DNA of 64,000 nt from Buxus sempervirens (GCA_947561395.2 OX387185.1:46944602-47008601); one strand, 5' to 3'. Counted from the first letter of the stretch, positions 1 through 13,289 are shown. The notes: generated by a model from the sequence alone, not told the origin. Numbers and translations are program-made.

Positions 1-344
1 TTCTTCCATGGTTTACTCAAAGGAAGCCCGTTGTTCTTTATCTTAGTGAGTGATGCTGGGTAATGAGTGGTTTCCACTTTCCAGGGCATTTCTAAGAGGG
101 TGCAAGTGTCATAACAATAGTTTGCAGAAGACAAGATGATATGCCTAGTGGCACCTGAGGAGCAAGGCTTTATGACTAGTTGTATTCTTAGATTCTTCAA
201 GATGGTGTTGAGTTTTAATACTATACCGTTTCAAGAATTTGTTGTAGTGTGGATTTAACGATGTAATGTGCTTAGGTTCTAAGCTGCAAATTTACAAATT
301 GGCCCTTCACATATCTCAGCTTGCCTCATGGAGGTAATGCTCGG

Positions 345-640
345 TCAATAAGAGAGCATGCCTTGTAAAAAGGTATTTGCTAAGCAAATGTTCAATTCTC
401 TTTTGGAAAAAGGTATTTAACAAGGTCATAAGCTATTGCAAACTCAAGAACTAATCTTCCCATTTCATTCCTTTGACCAAAGCCTCTTCCTCCATGAATG
501 TTATTACAACCATCCTCCCATCTCTTACATGACCATTTAAATCACCTCCTATGAACGTTCTTTCACTTTCAGATATGCCTTGTATCAAGCCATCCATTTC
601 TTCCCAAAAACATTTTTCAATGCTTTTACTTACTGGAGCT
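345..640 (-). mobile_element. LINE endonuclease fragment (non-LTR retrotransposon)
   Basis: Read on the minus strand, this piece encodes part of an exonuclease-endonuclease-phosphatase domain of the kind annotated in plants as craniofacial development protein 2-like, which are LINE ORF2 endonucleases. The strings FWEEMDGLIQGI, FIGGDLNGHV and LEFAIAYDLV are visible, the second being the GDxN catalytic-site motif of the family. At least two frame changes break it, one after the GDLNGHV block and one after AYDLV, so it is a dead fragment. It lies in the RSA1-like gene's territory, downstream of the last exon seen, in the same strand orientation. Confidence 0.75.
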
Positions 641-1238
641 TAGAGCACTAAGAAAAAAAAAATTCATCATCGTTTCACAGGGAATGAAATAATGAACTGC
701 TTTTGGCTTTTTGCCTAACAACCCAGCTGTGCTACTGTACAATTTCATCATCAGAAGAACCAAGTGAAAGATAGGAACCTTATTATCTATGTTTTCCTGT
801 AGCTTATTCTCATAACTGTGGTGGCAGAAGGGACAGAATCTATTAGATGACAACAGGGGCAGAAATTGAGTATTGGGGAAAGAGGAAGGAGAAGAATAAC
901 ACTATGCAGAAGAGAGTTATATCATTTACTAAAGAAATGTAAGGCTGTTCTCTTCATTAATGTTGACAACTAGTTACTAAATTATTGAAACTTAAACCGT
1001 AGGACTTTTTCTTTTTTCTCTCCATTTTTTTTTTTTGAGGGGGCGGGTGTTGTTGTTTTCAAAAGGAGAACTCCATAAACTTTATGAGTATGCTGAATGC
1101 AGGAGTATTGTTGCAAATTATATGCACAAAACATGGGTATGGATGCCGATAATTAAAATAAAGGTAAAAATTTTCAAATAAATCAAAACACAGGGGTATG
1201 AATGCAAAAATGCCTTCAGAATATCCGTAGAAACATAC

Positions 1239-4200
1239 CTTCGCATTCCACAAAGTAATTCCAGATTTTTGTTTTCCAGTATCCTTAGGTGACAATTCAG
1301 TGGATGGCCCCTTCAGATCATCTCCACTATCCATTTCAACAAGATCATGCTCAAAGCTGTCTCGGTAAAGACACAATTGAAATTCTCACTTAGATTGGTT
1401 CATACTATAGTAAATTACAGAAAATTACAGGTTTAACAGCAGAGAGCAGAAATAATCAGGAACAAGAAACTTTGATAGGGAATTATAAACAAGTAAATCT
1501 TTGAGGTATGAGCAAGTACAGTACCTCACAGGTGTATGAAGGGAAAGCTTTAGGTTCTCTTTTGGCCAGTGCACAACCATCTACAGACAAGTCAAGGGTG
1601 TAAGGTAATAATTGAAGTTGAATCAAAATACTGTTATTACCTCTTTAAAGGTAAAGAAACAAAGATTGCATGCCTTGGAGAATTCTGGAGATATTGAGAG
1701 CTTGGGATATCGTTTATTTATGGACAGATAATCCCTTTCAGTGTCCACCATACAATATGGATAAACCTGCAAAGACAACATCCACTATCACAGAGAATAA
1801 ACTAGAAATCTGATTCGCAAATGGGTCATTAGTACTGTACATAGAAAGCAGCTGGATTTGAATAGTGCGTTGCCATAAAGTGAATATTTGTACTACCATT
1901 GAGTTTAAACCATTTTAAGTTCCCAATCCTCTCTCTCTTTCTTGAATGTAATTCCTCCTTGTCATTGGGTAAATGGCATGATAAATAGCAACCACCAATT
2001 GATTGGAACTAGGACCGGCACACAAAAATAAAGATTTCTGGAGATTGAGACCCAAGCACAAAAAACTCTAAGACACGTACAATTAACGAAACTAAAATAA
2101 GAAGTTTGCGACAACTCAGAAAGGGGCATGAAAGGAATTGAAACACAGTGAACAACGAATTTCTCGGGATGTAAGGAATTGAAACACAATGAACTATGAA
2201 TGGCCAAAGGATAAGACAACAGCAAAGAGTTCCTATGAAATACGGTCTGATGAAACGAAATTAGAGATATTATAGAGGGATTCCCAGTTCCAGAGTAATG
2301 GAATAATAAGAAACAAGATAACTAAGCGCCCAAGCCATTAAGAAAAAGAACCACGCTAGATTTTGTGAAGGTGCTTTGGCTCTAGACATCACAGAGGAAC
2401 AAGCTCTGAATATCACTGAACGACTGAGTTATTGAATGGGTTTACCTTGCAGACATAATCTCTCCTTTTTTCTCTAACAGGTGTGTGACGCCTTCAGCAT
2501 AACAGAGCAGAATGTTAGTTAGGAAGGCTGCATGATATACCAAGCAGCAATCTACCCAGAACTATAGCAAGACTCAAAATTAAAACATCAAAATCCACCT
2601 ATGCGAAGCGTCATGACGTGGGGAAATGTGTCGTAAAGGTTTATCATCCCTCGTCAAAGAGGAACCATATTGATCTCTAGAGATTCTTGGTGGCGTTCGT
2701 TCACGCCTAATTTCAGGGCCACGTTTGCGTTCTCTTTCTCTCTCCTTGTCTCGACGCTCCAGAAGGCGGTCCCTTTCGCGCTCTCTTTCTCGTTCCCGTT
2801 CTTTCTCCCTTTCTCGTTCTTTTTCCCTCTCACGCAAACGTTCTCTACGACGCTCCACATCCCGTATCTCCAGCTCCCGACGAAACCCTCCCCTATCATC
2901 TTTGCGCTCATCAATCCTGGATCCTCCAATGCTTGGATGCACACCAAACGACAGCATGCTACCTGGATAATCAGATTCAAGTGATGGACCACGAAGTCCT
3001 TTTCCAGCGCCATAGTCCCGACCAGGAGGAAGGCTCACCCCATAACCTGGATTAGAGGAACCTTGAGCATAAACGAGATCATCAACATTTCTCCGTGGAG
3101 CTGCCCCTAAAATGGATTGCGCATGTTGTCCACCATATGAAGAACCACTAAGCATTGATAAATTGCGAGGATCAACATCCATTCTTCCACCATAGGTGCT
3201 AAGATCTTGGGTTGCATGATGAATGGTAGAACCACGTGCTGTAAGATAATCAGCTTGTCTGCCAGAAATGCTTTTGCTACTCAGTGTGGTAAGAGAGAAG
3301 AACAAAAGTTGTGCACATGGCTAACAATGTTTCCATTGACGAAGAAATGTGTATGTACCGAACAATAGGGAAAAGGACTCCATGATGAAGTTGTTTGCCA
3401 GTAACTAAAAAAAGGCCACCCGACAGAAAAATTTATAGAGAACAACATCTGGCATTGTGATCATCAAGAAAATACCTGGCACCCCCATCGAAAGAAGAAG
3501 CAGATTGAAGCGATTGAGCTTTCAGCAGTTGTTGTTGTCGAAGCACCGAGGCCTGGTAAACATTTTACCAACAATTTTATTCTAACTGCGACAGATGAAT
3601 GATAAGAAAAATAAAAAAGGGGGACCTTAGCCAGGTGCAGATCCTACCAATGCAGGGGCCCGAAAGGGATGGACAGACAACAAACCTAACCTTTGACATT
3701 TCTATGCTAAGTGGCTTTGCTCAGACATAAACACACATTCTCATACTCTCAATCCAAGGCACTTACCAGTTACAATCACACCAAACAATGGTCCCTCACA
3801 GATAACAATACTCAACTAAATTATTCACATTTGCTTATGTGCCAATAAAAATGAATGTCTGTTCTATGCATATATAACCAAACTGATACCTGATCAATGT
3901 GATCGTACATCTCAGGCTGCTGCAGACAGAAACCACAACAAACAAAACGAAAATCAGAGGACATGCAAAAGAGCAGATGGAGAAATTATAAGCAACATGA
4001 TGACAAACAAAGAGAAATAATGGGAACACAAACCTGATGTTGATGACTAAGACCAACAGAATCAGCATATCGTCTAGTTGATTCACTTCGCAAATCCCTC
4101 CCAATATAGGTACTCTGATGTTCACCATATTGACGACTGTCTATCGCAGGATAATCAGAAATCTTCGCTGAAGAGAATTGATCACCCTTGTTACTATATC

Positions 4201-5954
4201 CATGGCTTGATGATGACACGTAGTCACCAGATGCAAACTTTGGTGAATCTGCCATAGCTGAAGCATAACTGCTACGACCTTGCAGAGCTGATGAACCAGA
4301 CCCCTTGCCACTCATTGCAGCAACCTGTACAGGGAACATATACTACCAAATGAAGTCAAAGGTGCAATAAACCAGTACTTGGATTCATGCTTAAATGGTA
4401 ACAATCCTTCTGAGTCCTGCTCATGATGAAGAGAATAATAACAACAAACAACAATTATAATAATAAGAAATAAAACTTCTGGAGCCTGACATCTGTAATA
4501 AAAATGCTAGCTTAAGGTCTGAACTATTTTGTCAAAACAGTGGATGATTGGAAATAATTTCTATACGAGTAATAGAAAGGTTAACACATTTCCTTCAAAG
4601 AGACATAAACACCAGTTCTACCCACAGATCTTGAGCACTAGAGCTAGAGAAGAAAGCAACAAGGAAGCATCTGCAGCATGTTCTCTCACAAATGAATTCA
4701 TTTTCTGTAAGTAAGAATTTGCTTCATACAAACAGAAAAACAGGAGACATTGTAGGCATGTTTCTCTTAAATGGAATATCTTAAAGTCATCACAATGTCC
4801 ATTCCATAAATATACACTACAAACTGAGCAATAATAGTTTGCAGTAGATCTCCTTGGTTATAAACCGTGATTGCAATTAATGCTGCCAGTTTCAACTTTT
4901 TTATTTCAACCTTGTTCATGCCCTAGGACAGAAAATTTCCCACATTGAACCAATGACATTATCAAAATAAAGATTTAATTGATGTACTCTGAATGAAAAA
5001 AAAAATAATCAGAGAAAATTTAGTAATTTAAAAATAATGTTTTTGTCCAACCAGTTGACTAAAAACATATCCCATTCAACATTTATACTGGTACAAAACA
5101 TTAATCCTAAAAAACAAGAGCATCGCTAGATAGAATTTGAGAACTTCAGTTTTAAAAGAATGCCACATTTAATTGAAGCAAATTGATTGGCACTACTAAT
5201 TTGGTTCCCAATCATGATGCCAGATATAATGCATAGTCTATTCATTTTCCTGTGCCAAATTCAACTTATGAAGATGCACGTGGAAATTGAGTAGGAGGTT
5301 GATATAATGGATACTAATTTGGTCCATCTTGTATTGGAAGTAAACATCTCTAGATTCTTGTTGAAACTTGGCAACAAGCATGGTTCAACTAAAAAAAGAT
5401 AATTTATAATTCTGTAAATATTAGAGGAAATTAAATGCAAAATATAGAAGCTATTGAAGCTCATACGGAAAGAAAAAAAAAATCAAATCTTTGACCTGTT
5501 GAGTGCTGCCTAAAGTAGATGAGCCATAAACAGTTCCATATTGTCCCCCATAATGAGCTGCTGCTGAAGTATGAGCTCTATATCCACCAACATCTGTCTC
5601 TTGAGAACCGCCTAGCATCGATGAATGTCGGGAAGGCATGGAGAGTTGGGAGCCTCCATCAGGTCCTCCAACAGAACTCCCGGAATAAGCAGGCCCCGAC
5701 TACAAAGATCCAAACAAGTAAGATAACAGATATATATGCCATAAAAAATTTATGGATGCCTTAATAAACAAATATTACATAATTCTGGCCCAAAGCCCAA
5801 AGCATTGTCCAGTAATTCTTTAAGAGCAGATTAAAATGGTTATATTGTAATAGATCTGTGTTGTATTAAGGTCTGAACTTACATTTTGTCCATATACCTG
5901 CTGTGTAGCATATGACTGCTGCCCATACGCATTATTCCCCCTGGAGGAGTACAT
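1239..5954 (-). CDS. RSA1: SHORT ROOT IN SALT MEDIUM 1-like (plant CCAR1 homologue), 3' end outside window
   Basis: Nuclear protein related to animal CCAR1/DBC1; the Arabidopsis protein acts in salt-stress transcription. Coding exons on the minus strand: 5954-5883 (start; MYSSRGNNAYGQQSYA), 5699-5496, 4324-4034, 3919-3890, 3552-3476, 3279-2599, 2491-2456, 1766-1674, 1580-1525 and 1356-1239; phases agree across all joins. The N-terminal part is low-complexity, rich in S, G, Y and Q. The 681-nt exon ends in a long Arg/Glu repeat (about residues 300-370), followed by the conserved VCKVYPYCMVDTERDYLS and VVHWPKENLKLSLHTPV blocks, as in the S1-like/DBC1 start of the family. The exon ending at 1674 uses a GC donor, or an in-frame GT donor 33 nt downstream. 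The family is about 1,400 residues, so roughly two-thirds lies beyond the left edge. Confidence 0.88.
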
Positions 5955-6064
5955 TTCTGTCTCAAAAATAAGGAAAAACCTGCACGAAATCAAGAATATG
6001 ATAGATGGTATAGATTAGAATTAGGAATTAATGTGTGTAAATCATTCTTCCCTTTATAGATAAA

Positions 6065-8160
6065 AAAATATACTGCATTCTAAAGTATCCAAAAATGATT
6101 TTGAGCAAGTGATTCTGAAGATTTTTGCAGAAAAGGAGTCAAGGAAGAAGGATTATAGCAATAAAATATCAATGCAGACTGAATGAAGAGGCTTTACAAT
6201 CTAATGTTGGCACTCATGGTAAGGGTTTTTGGAAAGAAAAATGTAATACAATTAAAAATTTTGTATAGGGCACTTGATTTGACATTGAAATTGGCAAAGG
6301 GTGAGATATTGGAAGACTAAAGTGAGTATAATGAGTTATTGTTGGAAGATCAAGCACATTAAGTACTTGGGATTTCCTCTCGGTGGAAGATCAAGCACAA
6401 TGAGTTTTTGGGATGCGGTTTTGGAGAAAGTAGGTAAGCGATTGGAAGGGTGGAAGAGACGATATCTATCTTTTGGGGTCGAATGACTCTAATTAGATCA
6501 TCCCTCATGAGCATTCCAGTATATTACCTGTCCTTGTTTAAAGCCCCTATGAAGATTTGCCTAGCTATTGAGAAATTGCAAAGGGACTTTCTTTGGGAAG
6601 GAAGCCAAAAAAAGAAGTGCCACCTCGTCAAATGGGAAGTTGTGTCAAGACATCATAGTCAAGGGAGGATAGAAATTGGCAACACTCACACTAAAAATGT
6701 ATCTCTTCTTGGCAAATGGGTGTGGAGAATGGGGAAAGAAAGAGGTTCGTTATGGCACAGGATTGTTTCAAGTAAGTGGGGTACAAGTACAACAAGGAAT
6801 ATAAGAGATATGAAAACACTTTGTAGAGGTACATATATGTGCCCATGGAAGTCCATATCTTCAATTGCTAAAGAAGTGCTTCCTTTTCTGAAGACAAAGC
6901 TCAAATCAGGAGACAAGACCCTGTTTTGGATAGATGAATGGCATGGAGGAGTATCATTGGCAATCCAATTCCCTCGTCTCTACTCTAACAGAACTATTAC
7001 AAGGCCATACGTTATGGACATATTGCAGTATTCGTCACATGGATTACAATGGAATCTGTTATTCAGAAGGGATCTGAGGCTTTCGGAGATTGAAGATCTA
7101 GGGAAGTTGATTGAGTCTCTCAAGGAAGTGTGTTTGGACTCGGCAGTGGAGGATTCATACACAGGGACGATTGGTCCTTCAGGTAGGTACTCTCCCAAAT
7201 CCTTTTACGAGCATACATTTTGCTGGGGAGCTCTTTCTCTCCTACCTTTCCTTCGAAGTTATTGTGGAAAGGTCCTAACCAGTTGAAGATACAAGCATTA
7301 ATGTGGACAGCTTTACTGTATAAAATCAACACAGCAGACCTGCTGCAACGCAGATGGAAGAATATGTTAAGGTCTCCCTCGGTTTGTGTATTGTGCTTAC
7401 AGAGTGATGAAACGGTTGATCATTTTTTTATTCACTGCAACTTTGTTAAGAATATCTGGCAGCATTTTCTTCAAATGATAGAAGCATCATGGGTAATGCC
7501 AAAGCAATTAGATAACTTATCTTACCAGTGGAGATTTCCTTTCCTAGGGAAGAAAGGAAGACTCGTGTATTGGGCATTGTTTTTTTTCTGTTGGATGGAA
7601 TACTTGGAGGGCTAGGAACAGATGTATCTTTGACAACATTCAACCAAGACTACAAGGGGTGATAGAAGATATAACAGTTATGTTTGGATTAGTGTGGGTC
7701 CAGCCAGAGAACTTTGCCATGGTCTTACAATCGTGGGGGCATAGATCAGAAAAATCCTCGAGAGCTTTATTGTGGAATATAGCTCTAGCAGCTATAGCAT
7801 GAGGGATTTGGGCTGGGCTGAAAGAAACCGGAGGACTTTTAAATATCAAGAAAGTAGTGTAGGAGCTCTGCAGAAAAAAATTCTGTACATGGTGTATGGT
7901 TGGGCCTCCATTAAGAATCTGATGGATAATGGTCAGATTCATGAGTTGTTATTTGGAGATGCACCACCCCCCCCCCCCCCCCCCCCCCCCGCGCGCTGAT
8001 TAAGGGGGCATAGGATGTTCTAGGGAATATCCTATTTTTCAATCTTTTTCTTTTTGTAGTCTTTGGTACACTATCTATGTACCAAGACACTGTCTGTTGT
8101 TTCCTCTATACATATATATCATATTATTTACTGATAAAAAAAAAAAAGATAAAACAGTTA
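6065..8160 (+). mobile_element. 5'-truncated L1-type LINE, antisense in RSA1 intron 1
   Basis: The plus strand encodes the C-terminal part of a plant LINE ORF2 in several pieces between about 6350 and 7950. Visible are the post-RT block (YLGFPLGGRSS, WKRRYLSFGGRMTLIRS, LQRDFLWEG, LLGKWVWR), then FWIDEW, and a zinc-binding reverse-transcriptase domain (LKIQALMWTALL, CVLCLQSDETVDHFFIHC). At least three frame breaks separate the pieces, for example near 6480 and 7265, so it is inactive. It ends in an A-rich tail at 8138-8149. The flanks share agataaaa (about 6057 and 8149), a possible target duplication, though A-rich. The catalytic RT core is missing. Confidence 0.85.
7967..7990 (+). repeat. 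Poly-C tract (24 C) inside the LINE 3' end
   Basis: An uninterrupted run of C, followed by gcgcgc, sits just after the last readable LINE codons. Long poly-C is rare in plant DNA; the true length may vary between individuals or be a sequencing artefact. Confidence 0.9.
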
Positions 8161-8495
8161 TGGTCTGTAGGCAATTGTCAATGCATAAAGCTTTCTTTGG
8201 TGTGTTTTCAACTGAAATCTGAAATCTGAAATCTTAACAGGATGGAGTGCTTTGGCCAAACAACATGGTTAATGGGGAGTTGTTATGCTGGTTATATTGT
8301 TTTCTTTTGAATGCTTGTGGTTGTTGGGTTCTTTTGCTAGGTGGGTTTATGTTAACGAGCAGTTTGTGTTATGGAGTTTTTGTGCCTGACTATACTACAC
8401 ATTTCTCATGGGTTTTGTAGTCAGGTTATGTTGTTTTTCTGCATCTTTTTCATCTAATGAATTTTCATCATTCATCCAAAAAAAAAAAAAGTGAG
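8161..8495 (+). repeat. Second A-tailed segment next to the LINE
   Basis: This T/G-rich stretch ends in a 13-A run at about 8479-8491, like a second retroposon tail directly after the LINE. No coding potential is visible. It could be a separate short retroposed 3' end or ordinary intron sequence. Confidence 0.35.
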
Positions 8496-9270
8496 TATAA
8501 CTTATGGTTTAAAATTGCTTGTGATTTTCATTGAAAAAACAAAAGAACTAAAAATAGGGTTTAATTTGAGCCTCAATTAAGCAATAAATAAGTTTTGCAA
8601 ACAACTTAAAAATCAGAAATTGGAAATCTTCTAATACAAAAGATTCCACCACCACTTAAGTTCCTAAAAATTCATATTAAAATTTTACAACGAACTGTTT
8701 ATGAGTAAAACTTAGACTTCACATAACTAAAAACTACATACTTGACAAAGGTTCACGCTTGGTATAAGTGGGATTTCAGTGGATCAGTAACCAACGTTTG
8801 GAATTTTTCAATATTCTTTCCCTCGGGTTCCTAGAAGCTCAGCCATTGAATAATTGGTCAAACTACTTAGTGCAAATGACGTTTTCACTAAAGCCCATCC
8901 AATAAGTGCGCCAATTTTCAACAGTTACTATCATATAAACCAACTGCACAGCATACAAATAGGCCCTAACATTCCGAATCATGGCTCGTACCCAATTCTA
9001 ACCCAACCCAGATCTTGAAAATTCAAGAAATGGCACCACTAATGTCGTTCTTTAAAATTTTCAACAGAGATGTCGAGGAAACAACGAAAGCATCCACTTA
9101 GGAACTGTTATTAGCCGAGAATAATTACTACTGGCAGTTAAGGTTCGAAAACCCCAATTTTGAAGCATTTAAGGTTCAAAATGCTAGGATATAGAAGAAA
9201 CTGTTCCCTGGTTTCATTAAAGGACAGAGCAGTCTAGATAAAATTCAAACTAACAACAGACCAGACATAC

Positions 9271-9660
9271 CTCTTGAGTGTAATCTGAGCTTATATAGAG
9301 GATGCGTCGGTCTGGTAATCTGAGAGTAGCATATTTGTGTTGGCGAGGTGATGCAGATAACAAAAGTACACGAGCGATTACGATGAAACCCTAGTCCCTC
9401 CTCTGAGCATCTCTCTGCAAACCCATCTTATAAAGACTCGTCTGATGAGGGCTAACGGGTGTACAATAGGACAAATGGGAACCGCCCGCCTTAATGGATC
9501 GGGTTCTCGCGATTTCGAATCGGGTCGCTACCTTCCAGGAGTACAAGTAGATTTCGTTTAGAGAAAGAGACGTAGACAGAGAGGAAGAGAGATAGAGGCA
9601 ACGACGGTAGACGAACAAAGTTGCAGCGGCTGCCACTGCCTTTAGGGTTTGGAGACGATG
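9271..9660 (-). other. RSA1: 5' untranslated first exon of the RSA1-like gene
   Basis: A GC-richer stretch with no useful open frame ends at a good donor (AAGAG then gtatgt, at 9271/9270). The second exon begins near 5979 after a cag and runs 25 nt to the start codon at 5954. The first intron is therefore about 3.3 kb and carries the antisense LINE. The 5' limit of the exon is a guess from base composition; no clear TATA box was seen. Confidence 0.5.
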
Positions 9661-9922
9661 CTGTGATCGTTTGACGAGAACTTCAAAAGAGGAAAAACGA
9701 AATGTAAATTTCCGTCAATGAAATGCCATCTATATTCGAATTTTCGGTTCGCTTTTTCAGACACCTGAACCGACCAAATGACACCCGCTATAAGTACACT
9801 CGCGGTTTTACCCGGGTATTGCCAACCACGAACCAAACAGCCTTCTTCTTTCTTTTGTTTTTTTCCTTTTTTATTTGTGGGCAGGATTTGTTTAATTCAA
9901 TCGGTTTTGAGTTTACACCAAT

Positions 9923-10519
9923 TAGGGGTGGCAATGGATCGGCTCGGGTTGATGAAGTAGTTAACCAGGTTATGGCTCACCCTGAACCCACCCATTTACT
10001 AAATGTTAAAACAATTTCAATTACTAATAAAATTGAAAATTACTACAAACCAAAAAAACCCAAAACAACAAAGCCTTTGGCATCTTGAACTCCCAAGTCA
10101 AGTAAATTTTATTTTTCAATTTATTCTAGTATCAAAGCACCCCTAACAAGCACAATAAAACAACAATCACAAAGATATAACTAGATTAACATGAAGAAAA
10201 AGAATTAAAACATAACATTGCCATTAAGACCTCAATTTACATCATTAAAGGCCAAGAAATCTAAAATATTTATATATAGAAAGTCTTCCTTAACTTCACC
10301 CCTCCTTTTTTATATTAAAAATGCAAAAATTGAGTAGCCATAATTATTGTTAATGTAATATTCAAGTACATGGAAATTATTTTCAAGTTGTAATCGGGTC
10401 ATTTCGGGTTGAGGGGTCAAACCTGGGTTTGTGACCTTAACTCGACCCACGGGTTGAAACAATCAACCCAAACCTCGCCTTAGACCAAGTGGGTTGGCGG
10501 GTCACAATTGCCACCCCTA
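9923..10519. mobile_element. hAT-type non-autonomous element 1
   Basis: The ends are inverted (TAGGGGTGGCAAT on the left, ATTGCCACCCCTA on the right) and the GGGTT/AACCC-rich subterminal blocks mirror each other around an AT-rich centre of about 300 bp. Both flanks contain ccaatt, but the 8-bp duplication is not clean. No transposase. It is a copy of the element at 10751-11397 in the opposite orientation. Confidence 0.75.
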
Positions 10520-10750
10520 CCCAATTGGCACCCTTTAAAGGACACTAATACTATATTTATCAAACTTAATAATGCCCAAATTGTCAAAATTGGGTGCATC
10601 AAAATTACTAATATTTAATTTCTAATTGCATAATTTATTTTGTTTTCCAAAATGCCTTCAATATTATTTCAACGAGAGTGAACCATTTATGGTTGGACTT
10701 GTAAAATGGTTTAATTGTATCCAATGCCATGTACCCATATGGCCCTGCAT

Positions 10751-11397
10751 TAGAGGTGGCAATTGTGACCCGCCAACCCACCCGGTCTTAGGCGGGTTAT
10801 GGTTGACTGTTTCAACCCACGGGTTAGGTTTGGGTCATAAATTCTCAACCCGATTATAAACAGGTTGGGTTAGGGTTTGACCCCTCAACCCGAAATGACC
10901 CGATTACAATCCGTTTAGTTTTTTTTGTGTAATAAAAGTTTGGAATATTATAATAACAATACTTGTGGCTACTCAACCTTTCTTCTTTTAATATAAATAA
11001 TGACAAAGGATAAAATGAAGAAAAACTTTTTACATTTAAATATTTCAAATTTCTTAGCCTCTACTAATATAAATTAAGACATTGATGACAAGTAAAGTCT
11101 TTTAAGACTTTATTATTATGTTTTAGTTCTTTTCTTCATGTTATTTTAATTCTATCTTAATGATTGTTGTGTTATTATGCTTGTTAGGTGTCCTTTGATA
11201 TTAAAATGAATTAAATTTTTTATTTTTAATAGTAATTTAAATTATTTAAACGGGTTGGCGGGTTGAAATGGGTTAGAGCGAGTTGGGATATTCCAACCCG
11301 TTTATTAAATGGGCGGGTTCGGGTCGAGCCTTGGCTTGTTAACCCCATACATCAATCCGACCCTAACCCACCCGAACCCGACCCATTGCCAACTCTA
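10751..11397. mobile_element. hAT-type non-autonomous element 2, inverted copy of element 1
   Basis: Termini are TAGAGGTGGCAAT and ATTGCCAACTCTA. The 8-bp flanks ccctgcat (10743-10750) and ctctgcat (11398-11405) match at 7 of 8 positions, the hAT hallmark. The left end is the reverse complement of the right end of the element at 9923-10519, so two relatives lie 231 bp apart in opposite orientation. Confidence 0.8.
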
Positions 11398-11699
11398 CTC
11401 TGCATGGTAGGCACAAACCTAACCCATTTTACAGGCCTGTATAGGATTCAATTCATATTTCTTAATCTATTTTAAATAAAATTTTAATATTTTATAAAAT
11501 ACTCATTATCCTTGGTATGCAATTCAGTTTTGAAAACAATTTTTTAAATATTAGAAAGCTTTATGATTTGATTCGACATTAAGGTTGCATTTGCATAGTA
11601 GGAGAATGTGAGAGATGATGCGAAACACATGCCTATAAAGCCTTTTGAGAGATAATTTTTATTTTTTTTTAGTGTAATTTAGCATGTTGCTTCTATGGC

Positions 11700-11890
11700 C
11701 AAGGCAAGGGTGGCAATGGGCCCGGTGACCCATATGGCTTAGCTTGATATTTGACCGAGTTTGGGCAAGGTTTTTGAGCCCATAGGGCCAGGTTAGGCCT
11801 CATATTTGAGGGTCATATAAAGTATTGGCCAAGCTTGGGTTAAGTATTCTATGGCCTAGCTCGGACTGCTCCAAAGATTTAGTTATTTGT
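11700..11890. repeat. Partial hAT-like end sequence
   Basis: It begins with aagggtggcaatgggcccgg, like the hAT termini nearby, and continues with GGCC/GGGCC-rich subterminal sequence for about 190 bp. No matching right end is found, so it appears to be a truncated relic next to the Helitron starting at 11911. Confidence 0.4.
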
Positions 11891-11910
11891 TTAGGAATAT
11901 TTTTACATTA

Positions 11911-13067
11911 CTAGTAAAAGGGCACGTGCGTTGTTGCATGTGGAGCCACTTCAATATATTTTGGAGTTATAAAAAGTGACCGCCGTACCTCTTCAAAACT
12001 TGATATGGCAATGTGCCTAATTTTTCTGTTAGTATCTATCATTGTTCAACATGAATGCTTCTCACATTCTCCATCTCTATCTATTATCGTTTGATTCCTT
12101 CTACAAGCCTAACATCTTTTGTTGTTCGATTCCAAAATCCTAACATCTCTTGTTGATTGATTTAGGATCCAAACCCCTAACATATCTTGCCGATTAATGC
12201 TTCTTCTCACAATTTTCTTCTTTGTTATAGATTCAATTCCTTTTAAGAGACGTTTTGTGCATGATCAAAAGACTGTACATCCCTAGCTTTGAAAAATAAT
12301 GTTAAAATACGAGAATATTGTTTTGTTCTAAGAGACGTTTTGTTGCCTATTAACGCTTTGTTCGAAGAATCATGTATGAAACCTGTTCAAATATATTTTA
12401 TTAGTTTCTTTTATTTTTGGATCACCAATAGGTTAAAAGCACAAGCCTTATGCATCCAATATAAAAGCAATATCACGATTACTTTTTCAACTAATAGGAC
12501 ACATGGTGACTTGGAAAAAAAACCCAGAATTGTAAAATAATTATAATTATTGTTAGAAGCACATTTTACGTATCTATTTTTTAATTATCGTTAATTGGAG
12601 AAAAATAGGATTTTAATAGATTCACTTAAATAGTTATAAAAAAATATAACCTTGAAATTAGATATCTTAAAACTATTAGTAAATGTACAAAACCTAATAG
12701 ATAAGTATAAGTATCAGGGAAAAAGTTTGATTTAATATGATAATAATTAAAACCTAGATATTTGAAAACTATTTGTGAATATTAAATTTTGAATTCAAGT
12801 TTTGTAAATATTTGAAAACTATTTGTAAATATTAAATATTAAATATTGAAGTCACGTTTTGTGGATTCCTACGTTTTGCTAATTGTTGGAGAATAGTTGT
12901 AATGTGGTAGGATTTTATTAGAGAAAGACTCTACACGACAATAATAATGAAGTTTAGACGTTTAATTGATGTTCAATATGTGGAATTAAAGATTTAGGGA
13001 AGGACATTTTAGGTATGTGAAAATTGAAAACACTTAAGGTAGTTCGTGCTTTTAATAGTAGTATAAA
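11911..13067 (-). mobile_element. Non-autonomous Helitron candidate (minus strand)
   Basis: Read on the minus strand, the 3' end is CTAG (11914-11911) followed by T. It is preceded by a GC-rich hairpin (CACATGC, loop, GCACGTG) about 10 nt upstream, which is the Helitron 3' architecture. The 5' end shares TACTACTAT and the block AAAGCACGAACT with the next Helitron, although its terminal TC appears mutated to TT. The interior is AT-rich and shows no RepHel protein. Confidence 0.55.
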
Positions 13068-13289
13068 TTCATATAGATTCTTAAATGTATATTCTCCGTA
13101 AAAGGTGGCTGCAATAGTGTTTTAATATTTTTTATGACTAGTAGTAAACATGCACGTGAGAGGTTTTTTTAATAAATAAATAAATATAGAAGCAACAGAT
13201 GTAATGGTTATCTAAATAGATGTTAAGGAATAATAAGACATTCAAAACATCTGATTATCCAACTAAGAAGCACGGTTGACTTTATTTGT

